From Nostoc sp. LPT (GTDB lineage Bacteria; Cyanobacteriota; Cyanobacteriia; Cyanobacteriales; Nostocaceae): a stretch of 64,000 nucleotides of DNA. Below the pieces are notes generated by a model, which worked only from the letters and a program-made list of their open reading frames with translations, did no database searches and was not told the DNA's origin. A program made the position numbers and the translations under genes. Shown here piece after piece: positions 44,281-54,314 of this stretch (the stretch's first letter is position 1; every line of letters begins with the position of its first letter). Where the stretch lies: positions 1-64,000 of the forward strand of contig NZ_JABXKF010000064.1 of the NCBI RefSeq assembly GCF_017115165.1, written 5' to 3'.

Positions 44281-45266
44281 AAGATGTCGTTTTCTCAAGC
44301 AGGTTTTTCCTAATTTGTCTGGTTCTGGTGTTGAGTGTTTGTGCTTGTAGCAACTTTCATGCAGAACCAAAACTTTTGTCAGTTACACCCTCTTCAAATA
44401 CTGTTCGTGTAGTCAAACACGCTTTAGGTCAAACTCAAGTTCCAATTCATCCCCAACGAGTAGTTGCACTCGATCCTGTGGTTTTAGGAACTCCTTTAGC
44501 ATTAGGTATTAAAATAGTAGCTGCTCCTAAGCAATTTCTTAAACTCTTAGCGCCAGAAGACCAACCCCAGGATGTTCAGGATATTGGCTTTGTGCCTCCT
44601 AATTTAGAGAAAATCTTAGCTTTAAAACCAGATTTAATTTTAGGTAGTATCACCTTTCATCAAGAAATTTATCCGTTGTTATCGCACATCGCTCCTACGG
44701 TCTTGGTAAATAATAAAAGTATTCCAAACTGGAAAGATGTTTTTATACAACTTTCTGATATTATGGGCAAGAAAGAGGAAGCTGAACAAGTTTTGTCCCA
44801 TTATTATGACCGGTTGAGAAAGTTCAGAACTGTTATGGGTAAAAGACTTCCACAGACTCAAGTATCGCTGTTGCGCCTAACACCACCAGATTCTATACGG
44901 TTTTTTACAAAAGAAGGCTTTGCTGGAAATATCCTTGAAGATGCTGGTTTAGCGCGTCCTGCTTCTCAAAACTTAGATCCTCAAGCAACGCTAAAGAAAA
45001 GAGGAGGCGGGCCGATTGCTTATGATCTCTCTAATGAACTTCCTCAAGAAGCGGATGGAGATATTCTATTCTTGATAATGTCAGACCCCAAAAATACTGA
45101 TTCACAGAAGACTCTCCAGCGCCTCCTATCGAATCCACTTTGGTCAAAGTTAAAAGTTGTCCAGCAAGGTAAGGTGTATGTGGTTGGGGATTATTGGGGT
45201 TGCTGTGCTTCTATTTCCGCTAACCGAGTAATTGATGATTTGGAGCGATATTTGATTGCAGATTGA
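44259..45266 (+). CDS. Iron-siderophore ABC transporter substrate-binding lipoprotein
   Basis: The 335-residue protein has a signal peptide ending in a lipobox (LSVCAC, cysteine near residue 30). Its bilobal FecB/FhuD-type domain has PQRVVALDPVVLGTPLALG near residue 63, LEKILALKPDLILGS near 117 and LQRLLSNPLWSKLKVVQQGKVYVV near the C-terminus. It should bind the ferric siderophore in the periplasm and hand it to an ABC importer. Permease and ATPase genes are not in this window. Its start overlaps the oxygenase gene by 22 bases, indicating coupled translation. Confidence 0.9.
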   Translation: MCLQTFLKDVVFSSRFFLICLVLVLSVCACSNFHAEPKLLSVTPSSNTVRVVKHALGQTQVPIHPQRVVALDPVVLGTPLALGIKIVAAPKQFLKLLAPEDQPQDVQDIGFVPPNLEKILALKPDLILGSITFHQEIYPLLSHIAPTVLVNNKSIPNWKDVFIQLSDIMGKKEEAEQVLSHYYDRLRKFRTVMGKRLPQTQVSLLRLTPPDSIRFFTKEGFAGNILEDAGLARPASQNLDPQATLKKRGGGPIAYDLSNELPQEADGDILFLIMSDPKNTDSQKTLQRLLSNPLWSKLKVVQQGKVYVVGDYWGCCASISANRVIDDLERYLIAD

Positions 45267-45414
45267 AATTATTCTAATGTTTTGCGATCGCCTAGCCATA
45301 GCTGATGAAGCACTTAAGAGCGATCGCCCCCTGAAGGCTACAATTGTATAAAAATAAATAATAGGTTCCTCTAACCTTCTAAACCTACTATCTCTTGAGC
45401 AAAAATCCAGTACT

Positions 45415-45768
45415 ATGCCTTTAATCAAAGTGCAAACTTCTGCATCGGCTCCTGAAAAAGCTGAAATTGAGTCAATGCTTTTAAACCTATCAGCCAAGTT
45501 AGCGAAACATTTGGGAAAACCAGAATCATATGTAATGACTGCTTTTGAACCGGGAATCCCCATGACCTTTGCAGGGAATACAGACTCAGTTTGCTACATT
45601 GAAATTAAGAGCGTTGGCACGATGAAGCCAGAGCAAACCGCAGCAATGAGTCAAGACTTTTGCCAGCAGATTAACCAAACTTTAGGTGTGCCGAAAAATC
45701 GTATTTACATTGAGTTTGCAGATGCTAAGGGTGCAATGTGGGGCTGGAACGGCACAACTTTTGGCTAA
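45415..45768 (+). CDS. MIF-like tautomerase family protein
   Basis: The 117-residue protein starts MPLIKVQTSA, with Pro2 as the catalytic base of the MIF/tautomerase superfamily, and has the conserved middle ESYVMTAFEPGIPMTFAG and C-terminal NRIYIEFADAKGAMWGWNGTTFG. It is cytoplasmic by appearance and forms trimers in this family. The physiological substrate in bacteria is not known. Initiation at the ATG at 45415 is required to expose Pro2. Confidence 0.9.
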   Translation: MPLIKVQTSASAPEKAEIESMLLNLSAKLAKHLGKPESYVMTAFEPGIPMTFAGNTDSVCYIEIKSVGTMKPEQTAAMSQDFCQQINQTLGVPKNRIYIEFADAKGAMWGWNGTTFG

Positions 45769-45847
45769 TTCCCCGTCTTCTTTAGTCAAGACTAACTCGC
45801 TCTAGCAGGTGTAGGATAGAGATCCAACATCAACTCGCGATCTTTTT

Positions 45848-46939
45848 ATGTCTGCTACGCCTCTTGTATCTCAGGTTGACTTCAACTCAGAAAAATCAGA
45901 ATTAATCCCTCCCCTTCTAGGTGCTTCTCTGGCGGAGTTAAGCACTTGGGTGCAGCAACAAGGACAATCGGCTTACAGAGGAAAGCAATTGCATGAATGG
46001 ATCTACGACAAAGGGGTGCGATCGCTAGCTGATATTTCTGTCTTCTCCAAGCAATGGCGCAAAGAAGTAGCAGAAATCCCCATTGGGCGCTCAATTTTAC
46101 ATTACCGCTCTGAGGCTGCCGATGGTACGGTGAAATATCTTTTACGATTAACAGATGGGCAGATTATTGAAACTGTAGGCATCCCCACCTTCGCAGAAAG
46201 GGGAGAAGGCCCAAAAGCCCGTCTGACAGTTTGTGTCTCTACTCAGGTAGGTTGCCCAATGGCGTGTGATTTCTGCGCTACTGGTAAGGGAGGCTACAAA
46301 CGCAACCTAGCACGGCACGAAATTGTCGATCAAGTGTTGACTGTGCAAGAAGATTTTCAGCAACGGGTTAGCAATGTGGTGTTTATGGGACTGGGTGAAC
46401 CGTTGTTAAATACTGAGAATGTCCTAGCAGCCTTGAAATCCCTGAATCAAGATGTCGGTATTGGGCAGCGATCGCTTACAGTTTCTACAGTGGGGATTCG
46501 CGATCGCATCCGTCAGTTCGCGCAAAATAATTTGCAAATCACTCTGGCTGTGAGTCTCCACGCCCCCAACCAAGCACTACGCGAAAAACTCATCCCCAGC
46601 GCCCGCGCCTATCCTCTAGAAGATTTACTGGCTGAATGTCGGGAATATGTGGAAATCACTGGACGCCGCGTTACTTTTGAATATGTTCTCCTTGCTGGTG
46701 TTAACGATTTACCAGAACACGCATTAGAACTTTCAAAATGCCTGCGAGGATTCCAAAGTCATGTAAATTTGATTCCTTACAACCCCATCCAAGAAGTAGA
46801 CTACAAACGCCCCAACCGCGATCGCATTCAAGCTTTTGTAAACGTTCTCAAGCAGCAAAATACTGCTGTTAGTGTCCGTTATTCCCGTGGTTTAGAAGCT
46901 GATGCTGCTTGTGGGCAACTAAGAGCAAGTAAGAATTAA
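45848..46939 (+). CDS. rlmN: Dual-specificity 23S rRNA/tRNA adenine C2-methyltransferase
   Basis: The 363-residue radical SAM enzyme methylates A2503 of 23S rRNA and A37 of some tRNAs. CPMACDFC gives the CxxxCxxC cluster ligands (Cys136, Cys140, Cys143), GLGEPLLN follows, and [15 protein letters not shown] near the C-terminus carries the cysteine that resolves the methylated intermediate. The N-terminal [12 protein letters not shown] helix is typical. Length is normal. Confidence 0.95.
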   Translation: MSATPLVSQVDFNSEKSELIPPLLGASLAELSTWVQQQGQSAYRGKQLHEWIYDKGVRSLADISVFSKQWRKEVAEIPIGRSILHYRSEAADGTVKYLLRLTDGQIIETVGIPTFAERGEGPKARLTVCVSTQVGCPMACDFCATGKGGYKRNLARHEIVDQVLTVQEDFQQRVSNVVFMGLGEPLLNTENVLAALKSLNQDVGIGQRSLTVSTVGIRDRIRQFAQNNLQITLAVSLHAPNQALREKLIPSARAYPLEDLLAECREYVEITGRRVTFEYVLLAGVNDLPEHALELSKCLRGFQSHVNLIPYNPIQEVDYKRPNRDRIQAFVNVLKQQNTAVSVRYSRGLEADAACGQLRASKN

Positions 46940-47080
46940 ATCTGTTGCAGTCAGTAAATTTAATTACTTTAATCTCACAGATATCTTGACGTTAGTCGCA
47001 ATTGGTGCAAGAGGGCGGCGGTAGAAATTGTTATATTAAGGTTAAGCGATCGCTTAACCCAACCGATCACAAATAACTGT

Positions 47081-47539
47081 ATGTTGAATCGATCATTGAC
47101 GCTTAAACTATGGCTACTAGCGATTGTTCTTGCAAAAGCTCTGCCCATGAATTCTCCTGCTTATGGACAAATAATTAAACCGATTCCTCAGCAACCTGAG
47201 TTCTTTCAAGAAAGAATGAGACAACAACAAGAAGAACGAACTCAGCAAACACAAGAGCAATTGAAGGAAACATGGCTACGGCTAAACCTTCAACAACCAC
47301 GACAACAACAACAACAGCAAGAATTTACACGACAACGGCAAGAACTAATACGCCAACAACAATTTAGACTACAACAGCAAGAAACAAGACTACAACAGCA
47401 ACAATTTACACGACAGCAAGAATTAAGAATACAAAATCAACAACTCAGACAAGATCAACAAATTAGACAACAGCAACAATTTAGATTACAAGAACAGAGA
47501 AGACAGCAAGAACTTAGACAACAGAAAGAAAACCTGTGA
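47081..47539 (+). CDS. Secreted glutamine-rich low-complexity protein
   Basis: The 152-residue product has a signal peptide (LTLKLWLLAIVLAKALP, cleavage near SPAYG) followed by about 120 residues dominated by Gln, Arg, Leu, Glu and Phe in a loose pattern such as RQQQFRLQQQE. It probably forms a long charged helix or coiled coil in the periplasm. No known domain is recognised. The DNA is a degenerate CAACAA-type repeat, so length differences between strains are likely. Confidence 0.65.
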   Translation: MLNRSLTLKLWLLAIVLAKALPMNSPAYGQIIKPIPQQPEFFQERMRQQQEERTQQTQEQLKETWLRLNLQQPRQQQQQQEFTRQRQELIRQQQFRLQQQETRLQQQQFTRQQELRIQNQQLRQDQQIRQQQQFRLQEQRRQQELRQQKENL

Positions 47540-47975
47540 AGTGTTCAAAATTCCTGTTGAACAAAAATTCAGAATTCAGAATTCTGAATAAGAAAGTGGG
47601 GAATACCCTGCGGCATCTTGCTACTGACTCGCCACTAATGTAAGTAAACCGCTAAATCTTCTTTTTCAGAGACGTGCAAAGGACGACTTAGCGTATTTAT
47701 TAAACATATTTCTTCAGAAGTTCTCTATGAGACGCTGTACTATCCGCTAGTACTTCGACCCTTCTCTACGAGACGCTGCGCGTAGCTTGCTTCCACGTTC
47801 GCGGAGCGTGGCGTAGGCAAGTGGTACAACAAGCTCAAATCGCAAGTTCAGTAACCTTCCGACTCCAATTCATACTGAATTCTGATTTCTGACTCCTGAA
47901 TTCTGTTTTGATAAATAACTTTATTTATTAAAAATTAGAGAAAATCTTCTCCAATTTTTAATTTTTTATTATTAA
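47540..47975. repeat. Intergenic dispersed repeats
   Basis: This gap has GAATTCAGAATTCTGAATT-type palindromes at both ends (about 47570 and 47870) and a repeat cluster at about 47725-47825. Within it, 47764-47794 is the reverse complement of 13589-13618, and the palindromic CACGTTCGCGGAGCGTGGCG follows. No gene is visible. Confidence 0.65.
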
Positions 47976-48155
47976 CTATCGGTGTGCATGAATGCCAGGG
48001 GCATACGCTTCAATAACTTTGCCAGTGCGAGTGCAACTAATCATCAAATAGTCACAACTTGGGCATTGTGTCCGAGTTAATTGACTATCAAAAATATAAT
48101 AACGCTCTGCATGACTACCACAATTTGGGCAGTAAATCTTTTGTACTGTCTGCAT
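47976..48155 (-). CDS. Small zinc-ribbon protein, 59 residues
   Basis: From the ATG at 48155 the product begins MQTVQKIYCPNCGSHAERYY, contains a second CxxC in TQCPSCDYLMISC and ends at the TAG at 47976-47978. Two CxxC pairs about 20 residues apart make a zinc ribbon. I recall short cyanobacterial proteins of this kind being labelled as PriA-like because of the zinc-ribbon similarity, which is probably misleading. AGGGG lies in front of the ATG. Function unknown. Confidence 0.8.
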   Translation of the reverse strand: MQTVQKIYCPNCGSHAERYYIFDSQLTRTQCPSCDYLMISCTRTGKVIEAYAPGIHAHR

Positions 48156-48767
48156 TTTAAAACCCCTGATTGTAATTATTTTTTATTTGGTAAAGCTACT
48201 AGTTAAACCAGGAAAAAATCTGGTTCGACCCAACTTAACAAATTGCTGTAATATTGGCTGATTATTTTAAACAAAACTTCAGCTTTGATAACTTTCCCAT
48301 ATCTTTATCTATTATTCGATAATTTCAGTGATTTTACCCTCATACTTTAGATACATAAATTATTTTTCAATTAAATGCTGCTTAGATATTTACTGATCCC
48401 TATGACTAATGCCTTGAGAGAGCCTTGTTTATAGTCATTTCAGACGAATACAAAAAAGCCGTTCTTGTATTCAAAAATTAATTCACATAAATTACTGTAT
48501 ATTTAGTAACAAAATATCTATCTTAAGATTTAGTTAATATTTGCTGACAAAATTTATGAGATCAAATTCTAATGAGATAATTTAAATAAAATTACCAAAC
48601 TTTATGAGGAGCGGCTTTCTTTGGTCGAAACTTTGGGAGCCGCTTAAACTTCTCTCCAATGTCGGTAATTAAACCCGAATCTTAGTAGAGCAAAATCTAG
48701 TATCCTTTTGATAACTGGTCTGTTTTTGACATCTTGGAGAGAATTTAGTACGCACTAAAGTTTTCGC

Positions 48768-48820
48768 TTATAGTAACTCTCGTTTACGGGTGTACCTCAC
48801 GTAAACGAGAACCGCTATAA
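48768..48820. other. Strong hairpin in non-coding DNA
   Basis: TCTCGTTTACG (48778-48788) pairs with CGTAAACGAGA (48800-48810), and outside it TTATAG (48768-48773) pairs with CTATAA (48815-48820). No T-run follows. It could be part of a small RNA or a palindromic repeat. Confidence 0.6.
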
Positions 48821-48901
48821 AGGCTCACTACCTTCCCATTACTCAGTCCCTAGTACAACACGGCGTAAATAAACCACTCATATCATGTCCGCCAAATCAC
48901 C

Positions 48902-48994
48902 CATAATAAAAGAACCCCACCCCCAACCCCTCCCCGCTTTTTGGGAGGGGAGCTAAAGCGCAGCTTTTGCGGGGTGGGGTTCCGGTTATTATGG
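48902..48994. repeat. Long imperfect inverted repeat, MITE-like
   Basis: CCATAATAAAAGAACCCCAC at the left and the complement of GTGGGGTTCCGGTTATTATGG at the right form terminal arms of about 23 bases around a GC-rich centre (CCCCTCCCCGCTTTTTGGGAGGGG). The block ACCCCACCCCCAACCCCTCC is also found inverted, with one mismatch, at about 166-189 of the window. Confidence 0.65.
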
Positions 48995-49131
48995 TTAATT
49001 ACGCGGACATCATATCATTCCAAATCAATGAAACGCTTAGGCTGTATTCATTTTTAATTTGTAATTTGTAATTTTGCCGTACTGTACTAGTCCCCAATCC
49101 CCAGTTCAAAGTGACAATGGGAGTTGTCACT

Positions 49132-51009
49132 TCAAGCAGGATGAAAATAATCGTAAATTTCTTGAGCCAAACGCGGTCCAATTCCTGCTACTTCAGCAAG
49201 TTGTGTGGTTGTTGCTTGCCGAATATAATCAACTGAGCGAAAATGCCCTAGTAGCTGCTTTTGGCGATGATGTCCTAAACCAGGAATTTCATCTAAACGC
49301 GATCGCTTCAATTTATCACTGCGTTGCTGACGATGGAAACTCACTGCAAACCGATGCGCTTCATCCCTGAGCCGTCGCAATAGCTGTACCCCTGGTTGTT
49401 CTGCATCAGTTGTCAAGGGTTTAGATTCTCCCGGTAAAAAAATCTCTTCTCGCTGCTTTGCTAAACTTACAACTCGCAAGTCTTCTAATAAATTCATCTC
49501 TTGCAAAACGGCGACAACTGATGATAACTGACCTTTACCACCATCAATCATGATTAAATCAGGCCAGTCAGGATTACCCAAACGTGTTAATTGCTGATCT
49601 TCCGCATATTTACGAAACCGCCGTTGGATGACTTCAGCAAGACTAGCAAAATCATCTGAATGTCCTGCTGTCACCGTGGGATTTTTAATTTTGTAGTGGC
49701 GATAGTGCTGTTTTGCAGGTAATCCATCGATAAACACAACTTGCGAAGCTACAGCATTTGACCCTTGAATATGGGAAATGTCATAACCTTCGATGCGGTG
49801 AGGTACATCTGGTAAATCGAGAATGGCGGCTAAATCTTGCATTGCTTGGTGATTGCGATCGCCAAATTTCTGCATTCTTTGCAATTCATACTGAGCATTT
49901 CGCTCTACCATTTCTATTAATTCTGCCTTAGTTTGCCGCAAAGGAGTCAAAATCGTCACTTTTTTTCCTTTACGTTGAGTTAAGACATCCGCCAATATCT
50001 CCGCATCTGGTAAATCATGCTGTACCAAAATTTCTATGGGTATTTCCACGGAGTCAGCAGTTTGATAATGTTCCTCTAAAGCTCGTTGTAAAATAGCTCC
50101 TGGTTCTGCGTGAGTATCCGCCACAAAGGCTAAACGTCCTACCAATTGCCCAGCGCGAATCTGAAATAGTTGAATGCAGGCGTGCTGTTCGTCGGCTGCC
50201 AGTGCGATCGCATCCCGTGAAACAGTATCATCTGGTAAGGAAACTTTTTGGTCGGCTGTCAACGACTTTAACCCAGAAATTTGATCGCGAATCCGCGCTG
50301 CTGACTCAAAATTCAAGTTCTCAGCAGCTGCGTTCATCTGTTGAGTCAAAATATCAATCAGTTCCTGAGTTCGACCTTGAAAAACCATCGCTATTTTTTG
50401 GACAATTTTGCGATATTCTTCTGGTGAAATCATCTGTTGACACACACCCGGACAACGCCCTAAATCAAAATTCAAGCAAGGACGGTCTTTAAAAAGTGGT
50501 TGAGGTCGTTGTCGCTGTGGGAAGATGCGCTTGCAGATGCGGACAATTTCTCGTAATAAACCAGCATCAGTATAAGGGCCGTAAAATTTATCCTTTTCTT
50601 TACCGAATTGGCGTTTACGGGTAATAAAAATTCGCGGATAATCTTCTGACCAAGTAATGCAGAGATAGGGATATTTTTTATCATCTTTGAGCAACACGTT
50701 AAAGTATGGCTGGTGTTGCTTGATCAAATTGGCTTCTAGCGCTAAAGCTTCGGCTTCAGTATCGGTAACGATAAATTCAATTTCTGTCACCAACTTGACC
50801 ATCGTGGCGATACGTTCACTCTTGTTGTAGCCATCCCGGAAATAGGAACGGACACGCGATCGCAACTTACGCGATTTACCTATATAGATAATGCGATCGC
50901 TCCCGTCCCGCATGAAATAAATCCCCGGTTCCGGTGGAATTTCGGCTAGACGGTTTTCTAGTCGTTCTGGCTCTTTAACCAGTGGTAATATTTGAGTTGA
51001 TATTGTCAC
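49132..51009 (-). CDS. uvrC: Excinuclease ABC subunit C
   Basis: The 625-residue protein makes the 3' and 5' incisions in nucleotide excision repair. Domains in order are GIY-YIG nuclease (about 25-105, [27 protein letters not shown]), the cysteine cluster [13 protein letters not shown] (near 178), the UVR/UvrB-binding helix (about 215-250), the RNase H-like endonuclease with YDISHIQG (near 413) and C-terminal helix-hairpin-helix motifs ([13 protein letters not shown] and [13 protein letters not shown]). Length and start are normal. Confidence 0.96.
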   Translation of the reverse strand: MTISTQILPLVKEPERLENRLAEIPPEPGIYFMRDGSDRIIYIGKSRKLRSRVRSYFRDGYNKSERIATMVKLVTEIEFIVTDTEAEALALEANLIKQHQPYFNVLLKDDKKYPYLCITWSEDYPRIFITRKRQFGKEKDKFYGPYTDAGLLREIVRICKRIFPQRQRPQPLFKDRPCLNFDLGRCPGVCQQMISPEEYRKIVQKIAMVFQGRTQELIDILTQQMNAAAENLNFESAARIRDQISGLKSLTADQKVSLPDDTVSRDAIALAADEQHACIQLFQIRAGQLVGRLAFVADTHAEPGAILQRALEEHYQTADSVEIPIEILVQHDLPDAEILADVLTQRKGKKVTILTPLRQTKAELIEMVERNAQYELQRMQKFGDRNHQAMQDLAAILDLPDVPHRIEGYDISHIQGSNAVASQVVFIDGLPAKQHYRHYKIKNPTVTAGHSDDFASLAEVIQRRFRKYAEDQQLTRLGNPDWPDLIMIDGGKGQLSSVVAVLQEMNLLEDLRVVSLAKQREEIFLPGESKPLTTDAEQPGVQLLRRLRDEAHRFAVSFHRQQRSDKLKRSRLDEIPGLGHHRQKQLLGHFRSVDYIRQATTTQLAEVAGIGPRLAQEIYDYFHPA

Positions 51010-51681
51010 AACTAAAATTAGGTAATCTTTCTCTATTTTAAGAAAAATTGTTTTTTCGTGCCGATTTAACTAATTATTTATCAAGTAAATATAAAGTAAC
51101 TGTTATGAGTGGTACACATCACAACAGATGAAAGAGGAACAGAGGGAGTATAATAACTTCTAACTCAGCACTGGCTCAACGCCCTACTACCGCTGACAGT
51201 ACTCTCAAATCATCAGGCTTTTAGTTTGCACAAAGACAAGTCTGCTGTAGACACTTCTTTGGTGATGGGTCGGCTTCCAGGCTAGAGGCTTGCCAAAAAA
51301 CTTACTGCAACTATCACAACTTTCGAGCAGAGAAGAGTTTGTCTAGCTGCAACCTTAGTGATTGGCTGCCACTATCAGACTAAAAACTTTGCTTTTTGAA
51401 TCTATAATTAACATTTTTAAATTGATAATAATTTATTATCTGAAACTTTATATTTTTGATTAGATAATAATATTATCTTTAATTTTATTATTGATTAACA
51501 AAATATTTATAAATATATATATTGCTTGTATAAGTATTAAATAAAATCTTAATTTATTGGCACTATTTATATTTATTTATTAAATTTATAATATTAAGCA
51601 AATCAACGGATTGAGTCAATTAAATTTATGATTATGATTGAGAATATAGTTATTATGATGATTTAAGACCAGAGCTAAACT
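51010..51681. other. Long AT-rich non-coding region
   Basis: No gene is visible between uvrC and the small ORF at 51682. Bases about 51400-51660 are extremely AT-rich (mixed A/T runs with few G or C). A few inverted words occur around 51140-51230. It includes the uvrC promoter, and perhaps a long 5' leader for the small ORF. Confidence 0.45.
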
Positions 51682-51861
51682 ATGAATTTACAAGATTTTG
51701 AAGTCCAGTATCGTGAGGCTATGGCTGAAACTCTCAATGAACTGCAAACAGCAGTTTTATTATTAGCGCAAGTACAACAGAAAATTTTAACAATTGGCAG
51801 TTCTGTACAAACTCTTAGCGAATGCGTTGAAGAGTTTATTGCTGACCAAAAAGCGGAATAA
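51682..51861 (+). CDS. Small uncharacterised protein, 59 residues
   Basis: The frame runs from ATG 51682 to TAA 51859-51861 and encodes an acidic, mostly helical peptide (MNLQDFEVQYREAMAETLNE at the start, FIADQKAE at the end). Codon use looks like that of neighbouring genes and the helix has an amphipathic pattern, so it is probably real. Only a weak AGAG lies upstream. It converges with the response regulator gene 43 bases away. No family is recognised. Confidence 0.5.
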   Translation: MNLQDFEVQYREAMAETLNELQTAVLLLAQVQQKILTIGSSVQTLSECVEEFIADQKAE

Positions 51862-51903
51862 ATACACGCCCAGCAAAAAAGCTTATCTGTGACGACAAGT
51901 AAA

Positions 51904-52305
51904 TTATTCTTCAATTGCAAGGATGAGATCCTTGAGTTTTAAAGGTTTGACAAAGTATCTACGTGCACCCAAACTCAGAGCTAGTTCTTGATCTGCTTTA
52001 AAAGCAAAGGCTGAAACCACAATGATCGGTATTTTTGACACATCAGGTTTTTGCTGGACTTGTTTTAAGAGTGAATAACCGTCAATATCTGGCAATTTCA
52101 AGTCTAATAACATTAAATCTGGCTCGAATTTCTCTATGGTTGAGAAAAAAGCAGAGCCTTCTGATAAACTTTGTACTTCATACCCACAGTAACTTAGATA
52201 ATCACTAAGTAACATCCGATTGAGGTAATGGTCTTCAACTAGCAAAATTCGTCTAACTTTGTGTGACTGCAATGGCTGATTTATATTGAATAATTGTACT
52301 GTCAT
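51904..52305 (-). CDS. Single-domain response regulator
   Basis: The 133-residue protein is a receiver domain only: RRILLVEDHYLN carries the acidic pair, LMLLDLKLPDIDGYSLL the phosphorylated aspartate (near residue 72), PIIVVSAFAF the conserved Ser, and RRYFVKPLKL the conserved lysine. It lacks an output domain and so resembles CheY/Spo0F-type or phosphorelay members. No histidine kinase lies in this window, so its partner is unknown. Confidence 0.9.
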   Translation of the reverse strand: MTVQLFNINQPLQSHKVRRILLVEDHYLNRMLLSDYLSYCGYEVQSLSEGSAFFSTIEKFEPDLMLLDLKLPDIDGYSLLKQVQQKPDVSKIPIIVVSAFAFKADQELALSLGARRYFVKPLKLKDLILAIEE

Positions 52306-52810
52306 TGCTACCTATTATCTGATGATCTTGATGAAAAATCAACAATTATTACCAGAAACTAAAACAGTAGTGCATTGAAACAGAGAAACAAATAAAATAT
52401 TGTATTTATGTAATCTAATCAAATATATAAATAAATTAAATTTAGCTGTATTTCAATATTTTAATGATAGTCTCTTTAAGTATAATTCAATAAAAACTTA
52501 AGCTTTTTTTACGAATATTTTATAATTTCGAGTATTAAGTTAACATCTATTTTTAAAGATTTAATCGCCTAACTTTTATGAGTAAAACTACTTAAGTAAT
52601 ACTGAAACTAATATTATGGGAATTGCCCTTCTTAAAGATGTGAGGGTAAGTAATACCATTGTACGAGATCCATATTGCAAACAAATAAAGTTGGTAGGGG
52701 GATATAGATATAAAATCTTGCAACCGATTTATTTGTTGCAAGTATTTTTAGAAACAGTATAACCTAGAAGATTAAATTATTTTCTAGCTGCAATAAAATA
52801 TTCATCAAAA
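52306..52810. other. AT-rich intergenic region, no gene seen
   Basis: The stretch between the response regulator start and the terminator of the PEP-CTERM gene is AT-rich with no convincing frame. It contains the promoter side of the response regulator gene near 52320-52400. Confidence 0.4.
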
Positions 52811-52836
52811 AAGGGAGCTAATATAACAGCTCCCTT
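52811..52836 (-). terminator. Intrinsic terminator of the PEP-CTERM gene
   Basis: AAGGGAGCT (52811-52819) and AGCTCCCTT (52828-52836) form a perfect 9-bp stem with an eight-base loop. Read on the minus strand a run of T residues follows. It lies 29 bases after the stop codon of the gene at 52865-53914. Confidence 0.85.
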
Positions 52837-52864
52837 ACTTATTTGTAGTTTTGAACCCGCAATT

Positions 52865-53914
52865 TTAAATAGATGCTTTTTTAAATTTGCGTTGCGTTAC
52901 AAAGACGCCAGTAACACCCAGCAAACCAAGTATTATTGATGGTTCTGGCACTCTCTTTGGAGGAGCGGTGTATCCAGATGTGTGCCAAGTGTAATATGCG
53001 CTGTAGGATATGCCGTCATCAGAGGCTGTAATTCCAGATGCAGTGGGGTTAAAGCTGTAAGCGTAAGAGGTTTTACCACCAGTAACTACCTTGGCAATTT
53101 CACTAGCTCCGATTTCACCTTGGTAGGTCTTTAATGTCGCTTGCAGGCTGAGTACATCTTTGAATGATGTCAGTTGAGTTATTTGAGTTGATAGCGTTGC
53201 CTTCTTAGCTGCAGGGGTTAGAGGCGAGTTAAGCGCTAATTTAAGTGTTGAAATCTGAGTTTGAACTTCTAAAGTGGTTGGTAAACCTATTTTAGTTGAT
53301 GGAAATAGTAATTTTACTCCTGGAGTTGTTCCCACTCCATTCCACGCGTCGTTAAGTTTAGTAGAAAGTGTATCTGAGAGTTTGGTCTTGACATCCAAGT
53401 GACCAACCAATGTCAGTTCTACACCGCCATTTTGACCGAATTGGAAGCTACCAATGTTAGGATCACCCATTCCCAATAAAGGAAAATAACTTGCTACTAA
53501 TGATTGGGTACTCGCTGAAAACCCATTCCACACTGTCTTGAATGGAGTATAGCTATTCAACAAATCACCCAGCCATTGCGAACCAAAAGAATTCCAATCA
53601 TTAGCAGTAACACTGCTAACGGTAGCACTGTAGTTTCCTTGTGTGGCAGTGAAACCAACGTTAGAAGTTGGGTTTTCGTCAGTATACCAAAGCTCCACGT
53701 TAGAGGAAAGATTAGCATCACTCAGGGCTTTGGAGGCAGCTACAGTATCATTTGCAATAAATTTACCATTAGAACCACCAGTATAAGTTTTAATTTCATT
53801 TGGGTTGTTGAAACTAAAAGATGTAGCGTGTGCTGGTGCAGTAGCAACGCTCACACCAACGGCCATTGAAGCACCAATTACAAGTTTCTGAAAAGTCATT
53901 TTCATTGTTTTCAA
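52865..53914 (-). CDS. PEP-CTERM sorting domain protein
   Basis: The 349-residue protein has a signal peptide (FQKLVIGASMAVGVSVATAPAHA) and a C-terminal PEP-CTERM signal (VPEPSIILGLLGVTGVF followed by basic residues). It is expected to be exported and processed by an exosortase, often as a surface or extracellular-matrix component. The body (FNNPNEIKTYTGGSNG, NSFGSQWLGDLL, YSAYYTWHTSG) resembles a cyanobacterial PEP-CTERM subfamily of unknown function. A region of about 60 residues near 195-255 is helical and may be an insertion. It has its own terminator. Confidence 0.88.
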   Translation of the reverse strand: MKTMKMTFQKLVIGASMAVGVSVATAPAHATSFSFNNPNEIKTYTGGSNGKFIANDTVAASKALSDANLSSNVELWYTDENPTSNVGFTATQGNYSATVSSVTANDWNSFGSQWLGDLLNSYTPFKTVWNGFSASTQSLVASYFPLLGMGDPNIGSFQFGQNGGVELTLVGHLDVKTKLSDTLSTKLNDAWNGVGTTPGVKLLFPSTKIGLPTTLEVQTQISTLKLALNSPLTPAAKKATLSTQITQLTSFKDVLSLQATLKTYQGEIGASEIAKVVTGGKTSYAYSFNPTASGITASDDGISYSAYYTWHTSGYTAPPKRVPEPSIILGLLGVTGVFVTQRKFKKASI

Positions 53915-54314
53915 GTCTCTGTCAGTTTGGAAGTTAAGTTTTAAACTACTGCCGTTTTTAGGCTTGGGCTGTCTTGACTACAGGCTTTTTGGCAATACAG
54001 CTGCTTAAAAGCACGACCTGCATTGTTAGCCGTACTTGGTATCTGAGCGTACAAACCCAGTTTAAGAAACGAGGAGACCTGATTGGGTAAAGTTACTGCT
54101 GATTATCAATAAAAAGATGAAGAATATTTTGATAGTTTTATACGTTTAATTACATATTTTAACTAAAATATGTAGTAATAAAAACAACATTTAATATTTT
54201 TAATTTCTGTACAATGCGGTGATTGGTAGGGATGCACAAATGTGCGCCCCTACCGCGTGTTCTATTGGTAAACTTTACCGCCAAAAATCCTTGGCGTTCA
54301 GCTTGAGAAGAAAT
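53915..54314. other. Intergenic region upstream of the PEP-CTERM gene
   Basis: No gene is visible. The 5' side of the PEP-CTERM gene is here (about 53915-54100). The palindromic words GGCTTGGGC and GACTACAGGC were noted, but no known riboswitch pattern was recognised. GTAGGGATGCACAAATGTGCGCCCCTACCG at about 54226-54257 forms a small hairpin repeat. Confidence 0.4.

Larger units (their letters stand above)
48156..49131. other. Long non-coding region with structured segments
   Basis: Nearly 1 kb has no convincing gene. It contains AGCGGCT ... AGCCGCT (about 48609-48645), the hairpin at 48768-48820, a repeat-type stem at 48902-48994 and repeat modules shared with 8.3-8.5 kb (about 48852-48873 and 49011-49051). 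The first 400 bases are AT-rich and unremarkable. Confidence 0.6.
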
